Positions 1-7,486 of a DNA stretch of 32,034 bases are shown one piece after another. The notes under the pieces are model-generated. The model did no database searches, was not told the DNA's origin, and worked only from the letters and a program-made list of their open reading frames with translations. Position 1 is the stretch's first letter. Every line of letters starts with the position of its first letter. Source of the stretch: Bacteroidales bacterium (GTDB taxonomy: Bacteria; Bacteroidota; Bacteroidia; Bacteroidales; UBA932); the NCBI GenBank assembly GCA_017937885.1, contig JAGBCS010000038.1, positions 1-32,034 on the forward strand, read 5' to 3'. The translations under genes were made by a program, and so were the position numbers.

Positions 1-139
1 CCATACTGGTATCCATACTGGAATTTTTATTATATCTCACTGTATCCATACTGGTATTTTTACTGATCCATACTATATCTCACACTGGTATCCTTACCGT
101 ATCCATACTAGGGCAGAATTATGTCCATACTAGACCAGG
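1..139. repeat. Irregular array of short repeats at the window edge
   Basis: The octamer TCCATACT occurs at 12-19, 45-52, 67-74, 102-109 and 124-131, with a partial copy at 1-7. Start-to-start distances are 33, 22, 35 and 22 bp. Shared words lie between them: TATATCTCAC at 31-40 and 74-83, and GGAATTTTTA/GGTATTTTTA after two copies. The array looks like the degenerate end of something extending left of the window. It has no open reading frame of note. Units are too short and irregular for CRISPR. The stretch from 140 to 303 holds nothing clear except TTTTGTCGTC at 162-171, repeated inverted at 282-291. Confidence 0.6.
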
Positions 140-303
140 ATTCATCAGAGCATGCCCGGTATTTTGTCGTCAGGACCGCCACGCCTTGGCACCCAGAAGA
201 TGCACACCCCAACACAAACCACTATCAACCAACGGATTACCAAATCCCAATGTCGTCAAAGTGCCGTTCTGACGGAGCCTAGACGACAAAAAGCGACAAA
301 AAA

Positions 304-334
304 TTGCTAATACGGAGAGGATTTCGTAGATTTG
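304..334 (+). promoter_or_regulatory. Likely recG promoter (Bacteroidota type)
   Basis: TTG at 304-306 and TAGATTTG at 327-334 are separated by 20 bp and fit the -33/-7 pattern of Bacteroidota. Transcription would begin only a few bases before the ATG at 342, so the leader would be very short or absent if that start is used. Confidence 0.5.
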
Positions 335-341
335 CCATATT

Positions 342-2594
342 ATGGCACAGTACGGATTGGATATGGACATACAGTTTCTGCCGGGAGTGGGACCGAAGAG
401 GGCCGAACTCCTGCGCAAGGAGCTTGGGGTGGGGACGGTCGGCGAGATGCTGAGGCTGTATCCATTCAGATATATCGACAAGAGCACGATCGTGCGGATC
501 GCTGATGCAAGGCCGGACATGGCATATCTGCAGGTCCGCGCCAGGGTGCTGAGGGTGGATCTGTACGGGGCGGCGGGGGCTGTGTCACCGCCGGTTCCGA
601 ACGAGGCGGGAGTCTCTGACGACAAGAAGACAGCCGCAGGCAATGCAGTGAAATTCAACACAGTAAAGAGAATGAGCGTCTGGGTCAGCGACGGCAGCGG
701 GGAGATGGAGATGGTGTTTTTCAAAGGCATCAAGTGGATGTACGGAAAGCTCAGGCCAGGCGCGGAATTCATCTTCTTCGGCAAGCCGACGGCATTCAAC
801 GGAAAGATGAACATGGTCCATCCGGAGGTCGACGCCGTGACGCCGGTTTCAGGTCAGGCGACCTTAGGGACCATGGCGGGAGCAACGGCCGGAGGGACCA
901 TGGCAGACGGAACGACCGGAGGAACGATGACGGGCGTGTACCAGAGCACGGAAAGGCTGAAGAACGGAGGCGTGACCGGGAAGGTGATGAACAAGCTGAT
1001 GGAGGCGTCGCTGAACAGAGGGCTGCCGGAGATTGAGGAGTCGCTGCCGGAATACATCATGAAGCAATGCGGTCTTGTGCCGCTGCATTTCGCTATGCGC
1101 AATATCCATTTCCCGAAAGACATGATTTCGCTTGAGAAGGCGAAGTACCGTCTGAAGTTTGAGGAGTTGTTCTATCTGCAGCTGTCGCTTCTGAAGCAGA
1201 AATATGTGCGGAGCCGTGCGGAGCTGGGAATCGCCATGCCGAAGGTCGGCGAGGCATTCAACCGATGCTACGAGGCACTCCCCTTCCCACTGACAGGAGC
1301 GCAGAAACGCGTGATAACGGAGATACGCAACGACATGAAGAGCGGACACCAGATGAACCGTCTGCTGCAGGGAGATGTCGGCAGCGGCAAGACGATGGTG
1401 GCCGTACTGACGGCATTGATCGCGATCGGAAACGGTTTCCAGGCATGTATAATGGCACCGACGGAAGTGCTTGCACAGCAACATTATAAGAATATACAGA
1501 AGTTCCTGGAGCCGACAGGCGTAAGGTCTGCGCTTCTGACCGGAAGCAGCAAGACGAGCGAGAGGCGGGAGATTCATGCGGGGCTCGAGGACGGAAGCAT
1601 CGGAATAATCGTGGGCACGCATGCCCTCATTGAGGACAACGTCGTTTTCCGCAATCTCGGCCTGGCGATCATCGACGAGCAGCATCGCTTCGGAGTGGAG
1701 CAGAGGTCGAAGCTATGGCGGAAGGCTTCGTGCGGTGCGCCGCCGCATGTGCTGGTGATGACGGCGACACCGATTCCGAGGACGCTGGCGATGACCTTGT
1801 ATGGCGATCTCGATGTGTCCGTAATCGACGAACTGCCTCCGGGAAGAAAGCCGGTGCAGACGATCCACGCGACCGAGGGGAAAAGGCCTGCATTGTACAG
1901 ATTCATGCGTGACGAGATCGCGAAAGGCAGGCAGGTCTTCATTGTGTACCCGCTGATCAATGAAACTGAAAAACTTGATTATCAAAGCCTTGAAGCAGGA
2001 GCGGAGGAGATCATGCAGAAATTTCCTTTCCCTCAGTACAAGACGGCGGTCGTGCATGGAAAACAGCTGAATGATGTGAAGAAATTCAATATGGATGCAT
2101 TTGCGGCGGGGCGGGCGGACATTCTGGTAGCGACATCAGTGATCGAGGTCGGCGTCGATGTTCCTAATGCGTCGGTGATGGTGATCGAGAGCGCCGAACG
2201 GTTCGGCCTGAGCCAGCTGCACCAGCTGCGCGGACGCGTCGGACGAGGCAGCGAGAAGTCATACTGCGTGCTGATGACGGGACCGAAGATGAGCAAGGAG
2301 TCGAGACACAGGATCGAGCTGATGTGCGCAACGGAGAACGGCTTCGAGCTGGCCGAGGAAGACATGAAGATGCGTGGTCCGGGAGATCTGGAGGGGACCC
2401 AACAGAGCGGACTTCCTATCAGCCTGAACATAGCATCGCTGGCGAAGGACGGTCTGATCCTGAATGCGGCAAGGGACTGTGCAGAGGCCGTACTTCGAGA
2501 GGACCCGACTCTGACAAGCGACCGTAACCAGCTGCTGCGCAAGGAGTTGAGAAAAGAGAAATATCAGATAAAGGATTACAGTAAGATAAGCTGA
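342..2594 (+). CDS. recG: ATP-dependent DNA helicase RecG
   Basis: RecG is a superfamily 2 helicase that regresses stalled replication forks and branch-migrates Holliday junctions. Visible parts are the N-terminal LPGVGP segment (residues 13-18), an OB-fold wedge domain, Walker A GDVGSGKT (344-351), DEQH box (445-448), TATPIPRT (474-481) and QLRGRVGRG (628-636). At 750 residues it is about 50 longer than the usual ~700 of this order. The excess sits in two low-complexity insertions in the wedge domain (about 79-107 and 166-198, the second rich in Gly, Thr and Met). The 342 start puts twelve residues before LPGVGP, as I recall for Bacteroides RecG; ATG at 363 is an alternative because the promoter lies so near. 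The stop codon overlaps the next start by one base. Confidence 0.95.
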   Translation: MAQYGLDMDIQFLPGVGPKRAELLRKELGVGTVGEMLRLYPFRYIDKSTIVRIADARPDMAYLQVRARVLRVDLYGAAGAVSPPVPNEAGVSDDKKTAAGNAVKFNTVKRMSVWVSDGSGEMEMVFFKGIKWMYGKLRPGAEFIFFGKPTAFNGKMNMVHPEVDAVTPVSGQATLGTMAGATAGGTMADGTTGGTMTGVYQSTERLKNGGVTGKVMNKLMEASLNRGLPEIEESLPEYIMKQCGLVPLHFAMRNIHFPKDMISLEKAKYRLKFEELFYLQLSLLKQKYVRSRAELGIAMPKVGEAFNRCYEALPFPLTGAQKRVITEIRNDMKSGHQMNRLLQGDVGSGKTMVAVLTALIAIGNGFQACIMAPTEVLAQQHYKNIQKFLEPTGVRSALLTGSSKTSERREIHAGLEDGSIGIIVGTHALIEDNVVFRNLGLAIIDEQHRFGVEQRSKLWRKASCGAPPHVLVMTATPIPRTLAMTLYGDLDVSVIDELPPGRKPVQTIHATEGKRPALYRFMRDEIAKGRQVFIVYPLINETEKLDYQSLEAGAEEIMQKFPFPQYKTAVVHGKQLNDVKKFNMDAFAAGRADILVATSVIEVGVDVPNASVMVIESAERFGLSQLHQLRGRVGRGSEKSYCVLMTGPKMSKESRHRIELMCATENGFELAEEDMKMRGPGDLEGTQQSGLPISLNIASLAKDGLILNAARDCAEAVLREDPTLTSDRNQLLRKELRKEKYQIKDYSKIS

Positions 2595-3535
2595 TGGTAA
2601 CGGAACTATTGCAGAAATACATATGGCTGGTGCAGACATTCGTCCGTGCTGGCGAGCGCGGGCTCAGCCTTGACGAAATCGCGGACAGATGGGAGCGCCG
2701 TTTCGATTCCGCATATTCACGAAGGACCTTCAACAACCATCGCGAAGCGGTCGAGCAGGTGTTCGGCATCACTATCGGATGCAACCGGAGCACGAACAGA
2801 TACTTCATCGAGTATTCTGCCGATGTGTCGGACGAGAGCGCTGAAACGGCATGGCTCATCAACACCTTCACAGTCAACAGCATGCTTTCGCTCGGCAAGG
2901 AGCGTCTGTCGGGACGCGTATCGGTCGAGGACATTCCTTCCGGGCACATATACCTGACGAGCATCATGGAGGCCATGACCGAAAACCATGAGATCGTGAT
3001 CGGATACAGGAAGTATACCAGTTCCGAAGAGAGCAGATACACCTTGCGTCCGTATGCAGTCAAGGAGGTAGCCAAAAGATGGTATCTCGTAGCGTATTGT
3101 ATAGAAAGAGAGGCGCTGAGGGTCTATGGACTTGACCGCATAACATCGCTGGAAACGACAGACAAGATCTTCGACATGCCACGAGGCTTCGATGTGGACG
3201 AGGAGTTTGCGACCAGCTATGGCATCTACCTGCCTGAAGGCCGAGCTCAGACCATAGTCTTCAGGACAACCCCTAAGGAAGCTCTTTACCTGCGGGACCT
3301 GCCCATACACGGAAGCCAGAAGGAGCTGAATGTCAGAGAGGTACATAGCCTTGGGCTGGTTGCAGAGGCAGAGATGGTGTATTTCAGCATCTTCGTATGC
3401 CCGAACACGGATCTGGTGATGGAGTTCTGCAGGAGGGGCGGGCGCCTCGAGGTGCTGGCGCCGGGCGAGGTACGAGCTGCCGTCGCCGGGGAGCTGCGGC
3501 AAGCCGCAGCGCAGTACGGCGCCGAGCTGGCATAG
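2594..3535 (+). CDS. WYL-domain transcriptional regulator
   Basis: 313 residues. An N-terminal winged-helix DNA-binding region (about 1-75) is followed by a WYL domain (about 120-195) with the name-giving RWYLVAYC at 162-169 (W163-Y164-L165), then a WCX-like C-terminal part (about 225-305). WYL domains bind nucleic-acid or nucleotide ligands and control DNA-damage, defence or metabolic genes in other bacteria; the target here is unknown. The start ATG at 2594 shares one base with the recG stop TGA, so the two genes are probably cotranscribed and translationally coupled, which suggests a role linked to DNA damage or simply co-expression. The 3' end is unusually Ala/Arg and G+C rich. Confidence 0.85.
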   Translation: MVTELLQKYIWLVQTFVRAGERGLSLDEIADRWERRFDSAYSRRTFNNHREAVEQVFGITIGCNRSTNRYFIEYSADVSDESAETAWLINTFTVNSMLSLGKERLSGRVSVEDIPSGHIYLTSIMEAMTENHEIVIGYRKYTSSEESRYTLRPYAVKEVAKRWYLVAYCIEREALRVYGLDRITSLETTDKIFDMPRGFDVDEEFATSYGIYLPEGRAQTIVFRTTPKEALYLRDLPIHGSQKELNVREVHSLGLVAEAEMVYFSIFVCPNTDLVMEFCRRGGRLEVLAPGEVRAAVAGELRQAAAQYGAELA

Positions 3536-3555
3536 CGCTGGGCGGCCATCGCCGC

Positions 3556-3595
3556 GGGCAGGCAGAAAGCCGGGCAGGCAGAGAGCCGGGCAGGC
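3556..3595. repeat. 16-bp tandem repeat, 2.5 copies
   Basis: GGGCAGGCAGAAAGCC (3556-3571), GGGCAGGCAGAGAGCC (3572-3587) and half a copy, GGGCAGGC (3588-3595). The array lies in the G+C-rich gap between the WYL gene and the S9 peptidase gene. The rest of the gap (3596-3705) shows no convincing promoter. Confidence 0.75.
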
Positions 3596-3705
3596 GTGAT
3601 ACGCAAAGCGCTGAGTACCAGCGGATTAAGCAAGCAGCCCGCATCCCAGGGACGGCGGGCAAAACAACCAAATGATTGAGAATCAAATAAATACAACGCA
3701 CGACA

Positions 3706-6036
3706 ATGAAAAGTATCAGTAGAATTGTCAGCGCTTTGGTGCTGGCGGCAATTGCAATCGGAATTGTGACATTTATGAAAAAAGGAAGCAATGAACTCAG
3801 CAGCGAGGGCTACATCGGAAAGAGCGGGATAGTCATCGCGGACGGAAAGATGAGTCCGGAGGCACTTCTGGCGTTCGGACGCATGGGAGACCCGCAGGTG
3901 TCGCCTGACGGGGAGTATATATTATATGGTGTAAGCTACACCTCGACAGAGGAGAACAGAAGCTGCCGCAATCTCTTCATCTGCCGCATAGATGGTTCGG
4001 ACAACCAGCAGCTGACACAGTCGGGAAAGAGCATCTCGAACGCGAGGTGGAGCAATGACGGAAAGAGCATCGCCTTCCTGACAGGCGGACAGATCTGGCT
4101 CGCCGACATAAGCTGCAAAGGCGGCAAATGGGCTCTGAAGAAGATCAGACAGGCGAGCGACGTTCCTGCAGGAATCGGCGAATTCAAGATCTCACCGGAC
4201 GAGAAGAAGGTGATGTACATCAGCACGATAAAGAGCTCAGTCAAGTCACCGTCAGACTGTTACGAAGATCTGGACAAGGCTACGGCGTACATGACGGACG
4301 ACCTGATGTACAGGCATTGGGACCATACGGTGATGGAGATTCCGCATACTTTCGTGGCTGATTTCGACTTCGGAAGGGGCGTGACTTCGGAGGGTACGGA
4401 CCTGCTCGCTGGCGAGAAGGAGCTTTACGAGCTTCCGACCGAGCCGTTCGGCGGACTGGAGCAGCTTTCATGGAGCCCTGACAGCAGGTACATAGCGTAT
4501 TCGTGCCGCAAGCTCGTAGGAAAGAGATATGCATTCTCGACAAATACGGAGATCTACATATATGACGTCGAGACAGCGAAGACGGAGGTGATCGACATGA
4601 AGGGCGGATATGACACTGACCCGGTATGGAGTCCGGACGGTTCAAAGCTGTGCTGGATCAGCATGGAACGCGACGGTTATGAGGCTGACAAGCAGAGGCT
4701 TATCGTCGCTGACGTGGATTGGGCAGGGGACATGCCTTCGTTCAGCGGAATCATCGACGTGACCGTCGACTTCAAGTACAATGCGACTTCACCGGTATGG
4801 ACTGCCGATTCGAAGGGCATATATTTCGCTGCGCTCGCGGAAGGAATCCAGGGCATCTTCAAGGCAGAGGAACTTGCCGAAAGCTGGGAGATCGAGAGAA
4901 TCACCGGAGAGGATCTCTGGTATGACTTCGGCTCTCCTTTCCATGTCACAGAGGACGAGGAAGGCGCGGTCACATTGTATACCACATGGTGCAGCATGGA
5001 CTTCCCTACCGAACTTGTAGCGGTCACCATCACTCCGAATGCTGAAAGATCGGTCACCGGCAAGGCACCTCTCAAGGCAGAATGCGGCCTGACTGCGGCT
5101 GATGTAGAATATAGACAGCTGACTGACGAGAACGGGCACATACTGTCACAACTTGCTGAGCATGAGACAGAAGCAAGATACGTAAAGACAACGGACGGCA
5201 AGGATATGCTGACTTGGGTGCTCTACCCGCCTCAGTTTGATCCGGCAAAGGAATATCCTTCGATCCTGATCTGCCTCGGCGGTCCTCAGGGTACGCTCAG
5301 CCAGGGATGGTCATACCGCTGGAACTACCGCCTCATGACATCGCAGGGCTATATCGTCGTGCTCCCGAACAGACGCGGAACAACTGCCTTCGGCCAGGAA
5401 TGGACAGAGCAGATTTCGGGCGATTATCCGGGCCAGAACATGCAGGATTACCTCGCAGCCGCAAAGGATCTGCAGAAGGAGTCCTACGTCGGCAAGATGG
5501 CGGCGTGCGGAGCAAGCTACGGAGGATACTCTATTTATTACCTTTGCGGAACACACGAGAACACCTTCGATGCGTTCATCGCACATGCGGGCATCTTCAA
5601 TGAGGAGCATATGTACATGACGACGGAGGAAATGTGGTTCGCGAACTTCGACAACGGCGGTCTGCATGAGACGGAGATCGATCCACGCGTCGGAACTCCG
5701 GAGGGACCGGTAGGTCCTGCGGGTGACGGCATGACATTCGGCGGAATCAAGCAGGGCGGCTCGCCTTGGAGCGACCTTCCTAAGGCGAAGCGCCATTACG
5801 CATTGTCACCTCATAAGCTTGTGACAAACTGGGATACTCCGCTGATGGTGATACATGGAGGAATGGACTACAGAGTACCGGTAGACGAAGGAATGGCCGC
5901 TTACAATGCGGCGCAGATGATGGGAGTACCTTCCAGACTCCTTATTTTCCCTGATGAGAACCACTGGATACTCAAGCCTCAGAACGCGCTGATGTGGCAT
6001 CGCGAGTACTTCCGATGGCTGCAGGAATGGCTGTAG
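3706..6036 (+). CDS. S9-family prolyl oligopeptidase-like peptidase, exported
   Basis: 776 residues. Members of S9 (dipeptidyl- and acylaminoacyl-peptidases) cleave short peptides. The N-terminus has one hydrophobic segment (about 7-23), so the enzyme is exported or anchored on the outer face of the inner membrane; no lipobox is seen. A beta-propeller follows, with PD40-type repeats (for example DPQVSPDG, SWSPDSR, DPVWSPDG). The C-terminal alpha/beta hydrolase domain has the nucleophile motif GASYGGY with Ser604, and probable Asp721 (HGGMDYRVP) and His753 (DENHW). All three catalytic residues are present, so it should be active. It has its own strong terminator and looks monocistronic. Substrate cannot be told; peptide scavenging in the periplasm is likely for this order. 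Confidence 0.9.
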   Translation: MKSISRIVSALVLAAIAIGIVTFMKKGSNELSSEGYIGKSGIVIADGKMSPEALLAFGRMGDPQVSPDGEYILYGVSYTSTEENRSCRNLFICRIDGSDNQQLTQSGKSISNARWSNDGKSIAFLTGGQIWLADISCKGGKWALKKIRQASDVPAGIGEFKISPDEKKVMYISTIKSSVKSPSDCYEDLDKATAYMTDDLMYRHWDHTVMEIPHTFVADFDFGRGVTSEGTDLLAGEKELYELPTEPFGGLEQLSWSPDSRYIAYSCRKLVGKRYAFSTNTEIYIYDVETAKTEVIDMKGGYDTDPVWSPDGSKLCWISMERDGYEADKQRLIVADVDWAGDMPSFSGIIDVTVDFKYNATSPVWTADSKGIYFAALAEGIQGIFKAEELAESWEIERITGEDLWYDFGSPFHVTEDEEGAVTLYTTWCSMDFPTELVAVTITPNAERSVTGKAPLKAECGLTAADVEYRQLTDENGHILSQLAEHETEARYVKTTDGKDMLTWVLYPPQFDPAKEYPSILICLGGPQGTLSQGWSYRWNYRLMTSQGYIVVLPNRRGTTAFGQEWTEQISGDYPGQNMQDYLAAAKDLQKESYVGKMAACGASYGGYSIYYLCGTHENTFDAFIAHAGIFNEEHMYMTTEEMWFANFDNGGLHETEIDPRVGTPEGPVGPAGDGMTFGGIKQGGSPWSDLPKAKRHYALSPHKLVTNWDTPLMVIHGGMDYRVPVDEGMAAYNAAQMMGVPSRLLIFPDENHWILKPQNALMWHREYFRWLQEWL

Positions 6037-6061
6037 AAAATATTACAGAAATTGTAATAAC

Positions 6062-6103
6062 GACGTCACGAGGGCCTCAGCGGTCTTCGCGACGTCTTTT
6101 TTT
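6062..6103 (+). terminator. Rho-independent terminator after the S9 peptidase gene
   Basis: GACGTC (6062-6067) pairs with GACGTC (6091-6096), and CGAGG pairs with CTTCG inside it. Seven T residues follow at 6097-6103. The last codons and stop of the minus-strand gene that ends at 6077 lie inside this hairpin, so the convergent genes share the region. Confidence 0.85.
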
Positions 6104-6382
6104 AGGGGTTTCACGAGGGGGCTCTTCGTAGATCATTATCGCTACAGAGAGACATAACCCCATGAGAAAGAAGTACCTCCATGCTCCGAAGATAGCAATG
6201 AAGAGAAAGACAAGAGCTGCGAGAAGACACACAGAAGCGGACACGTTTTCAAAGCAAACGTAGAACTTACCGATATAGCGTTCTGTACTGCCGCTATCAC
6301 CGATTTTGTTATTAATATTACCAATCATATCAGCAATATTTTTATAAATAACACTAAACTTATTATATTTTTTGCATTTCAT
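6077..6382 (-). CDS. Small membrane protein of unknown function
   Basis: 101 residues; I do not recognise a family. The N-terminal half (1-50) is polar. A long hydrophobic stretch at about 51-86 can form two membrane segments (around 51-67 and 70-85) with a short turn containing Arg69. The tail (87-101) is strongly basic. Support for it being real: a Bacteroidota-type promoter on the same strand (TAAATTTG, 6444-6437), a GGAAAG ribosome-binding site about 8 bases before the ATG, and a stop that falls at a terminator hairpin. It is divergent from the XRE regulator gene, and one of three repeated palindromes overlaps its promoter, so the regulator probably controls it. Confidence 0.6.
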   Translation of the reverse strand: MKCKKYNKFSVIYKNIADMIGNINNKIGDSGSTERYIGKFYVCFENVSASVCLLAALVFLFIAIFGAWRYFFLMGLCLSVAIMIYEEPPRETPKKRRREDR

Positions 6383-6414
6383 TGCTCACTTTCCGCAAAA
6401 TTGTGTTATATTTG
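6382..6414 (+). promoter_or_regulatory. Promoter of the XRE regulator gene
   Basis: TATATTTG at 6407-6414 is a perfect -7 box; a TTG lies 22 bp upstream at 6382-6384. The predicted transcript starts near 6420, leaving a leader of about 117 bases that holds three copies of the TTACA-N7-TGTAA palindrome. It also means the in-frame upstream ATG at 6372 cannot be used. Confidence 0.7.
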
Positions 6415-6436
6415 CATCACCGAGTGGTTTCGGATG

Positions 6437-6466
6437 CAAATTTAACACCATTTTTGTAATCTGCAA
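6437..6466 (-). promoter_or_regulatory. Promoter of the small membrane protein gene
   Basis: Read on the minus strand, TTG (6466-6464) and TAAATTTG (6444-6437) are 19 bp apart. The palindrome at 6443-6459 covers most of the spacer and touches the -7 box, which would block polymerase if a repressor bound there. Confidence 0.6.
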
Positions 6467-6523
6467 CACTTTTAAGCTATTTTTACACAAATTTTGTAAT
6501 AATAATTTACACAATACTTGTAA
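6443..6523. promoter_or_regulatory. Three putative operator palindromes, TTACA-N7-TGTAA
   Basis: Two perfect copies, TTACACAAATTTTGTAA at 6483-6499 and TTACACAATACTTGTAA at 6507-6523, lie 24 bp apart. A third with one mismatch (TAACA-N7-TGTAA) is at 6443-6459, 40 bp further left. All sit between the divergent promoters and the regulator start, as expected for binding sites of the adjacent XRE protein. A similar but 5-bp-spaced TTACA/TGTAA pair at 6043-6057 is probably chance. Confidence 0.65.
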
Positions 6524-6536
6524 TTTTATAACTATC

Positions 6537-7220
6537 ATGTCATTAAGAATAGAAATAGGTCAAAAAATCAAAGAGTATTTCTCAGAAATGGGAATGTCCC
6601 AGCAGGAGGTGGCGAACGTTCTAGGGGTCCAACAGGCCGCAGTCAGCAACCAGCTGAACGGCCGTCCTTTCGGCAAGAACTCCGCTACCAGGTGGAACAA
6701 TGCTTTCGGTTTCCGCACGAACTGGCTCCTTACAGGAGAAGGACCGATGTTTGACAAGCAGACGGAGATGTCCCATACCGACGGTCTGTTGGAAGACCAT
6801 CCTGAACTTAACCACGAAGACGACATTCCTGTTGTACCCGCCAGGCTCTTCAGAGCTCCCGAACTGGACATCTTTGAATACGTGATGAATTCTTCATCAG
6901 TAGACCGTCTTCCTCCAGTCCCACATTTCCAGAAACATGATATGTTTGCGACATGCCCCGGAGACGCCATGTCACCGCGCATCTGCAGAGGTTACCTGCT
7001 GGCTCTGAGAAGAATGCCCAAGGACTCTACCATAATCAACGGGGAGATATATGTAGTGGACACCAAGTCCAGCGGCATGTTCCTGAGAAAGATCGTGGAT
7101 AACGGCACAGGACTTACGTTCATCGCCGAGAACCAGACTGAGTTCCCTGACTTCGAGCTGCCGTACGATGACGTGATCAACATTTTCCGCGTAGTCGGCG
7201 TACTTATAACGAACATTTAA
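6537..7220 (+). CDS. XRE-family regulator with degenerate S24/LexA-like domain
   Basis: 227 residues. An N-terminal helix-turn-helix (about 8-60, recognition region MSQQEVANVLG...AAVSNQL at 20-40) is followed by a C-terminal domain resembling the S24 (LexA/CI) fold: GDAMSP at 142-147, GEIYVV at 169-174 and FLRKI at 182-186. In active S24 proteins the serine is in GD-S-M and the lysine in vKRl; here these are Ala144 and Arg184, so self-cleavage should be lost. The domain may serve for dimerisation or ligand sensing. Start chosen at 6537 because the promoter and operators lie upstream of it, inside the longer open frame. It is followed by a hairpin terminator. Autoregulation and control of the divergent membrane protein gene are inferred. 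Confidence 0.85.
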   Translation: MSLRIEIGQKIKEYFSEMGMSQQEVANVLGVQQAAVSNQLNGRPFGKNSATRWNNAFGFRTNWLLTGEGPMFDKQTEMSHTDGLLEDHPELNHEDDIPVVPARLFRAPELDIFEYVMNSSSVDRLPPVPHFQKHDMFATCPGDAMSPRICRGYLLALRRMPKDSTIINGEIYVVDTKSSGMFLRKIVDNGTGLTFIAENQTEFPDFELPYDDVINIFRVVGVLITNI

Positions 7221-7236
7221 GACTGCATATAATTTT

Positions 7237-7269
7237 AAAGAGCCTGAAGCATATCGCCTCAGGCTCTTT
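7237..7269. terminator. Hairpin terminator between the XRE and tRNA-Arg genes
   Basis: AAAGAGCCTGA (7237-7247) pairs perfectly with TCAGGCTCTTT (7259-7269), with an 11-base loop. It lies between convergent genes and can serve both, although the T-tract beyond the stem is short on the plus strand and interrupted on the minus strand. Confidence 0.7.
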
Positions 7270-7277
7270 GTCCGTTG

Positions 7278-7349
7278 TACCCCCATGCGGAATCGAACCG
7301 CAACCGTCAGAACCGGAATCTGAAATTCTATCCATTAAACTATAGGGGC
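7278..7349 (-). tRNA. tRNA-Arg, anticodon CCG
   Basis: Read on the minus strand, the 72-base cloverleaf has acceptor GCCCCTA (7349-7343) pairing with TGGGGGT (7285-7279, two wobble pairs), a D arm GTTTAATGGATAGAAT, and anticodon stem TCAGA/TCTGA closing loop TTCCGGT. The anticodon CCG is at 7316-7314. The T arm is GCGGTTCGATTCCGC. The 3' CCA is not encoded. It decodes CGG. A promoter lies just upstream. Confidence 0.95.
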
Positions 7350-7364
7350 AAGGACATATCCTTG

Positions 7365-7398
7365 CAAATATAGGCATTTTTGAGGATTTCACCACAAA
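7365..7398 (-). promoter_or_regulatory. Promoter of tRNA-Arg
   Basis: On the minus strand TTTG (7398-7395) and TATATTTG (7372-7365) are 22 bp apart, and the tRNA 5' end is 16 bases downstream of the -7 box. Confidence 0.75.
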
Positions 7399-7430
7399 TC
7401 GGGCAATTATTCCGCAATGTGGCGAAAGTT

Positions 7431-7463
7431 TTGCTGCGCTTCGGGGCTGAAAGACTATATTTG
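7431..7463 (+). promoter_or_regulatory. Promoter of fabD
   Basis: TTG (7431-7433, preceded by TT) and TATATTTG (7456-7463) with a 22-bp spacer; the ATG is at 7487. Confidence 0.7.
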
Positions 7464-7486
7464 CAGGACTAAAACCAGAAATCGAA

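Noticed and set aside
1..139. CRISPR array
   Set aside because: The repeat is only 8 bases, the intervals are unequal and share sequence, and there are no cas genes.
864..1685. Minus-strand open frame of 273 codons inside recG
   Set aside because: Antisense to strongly conserved helicase motifs on the other strand; His/Arg-rich composition typical of a shadow frame.
2717..3502. Minus-strand open frame of 261 codons opposite the WYL gene
   Set aside because: Fully antisense to a recognisable regulator, with no family signature or promoter of its own.
6043..6057. Fourth TTACA/TGTAA pair near the S9 gene end
   Set aside because: The spacer is 5 rather than 7 bases and it lies next to a terminator, so probably chance.
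6372..6536. Upstream in-frame extension of the XRE regulator
   Set aside because: The extension contains the promoter -7 box and the operator palindromes and encodes a Phe/Asn/Cys-rich stretch unlike a protein start.
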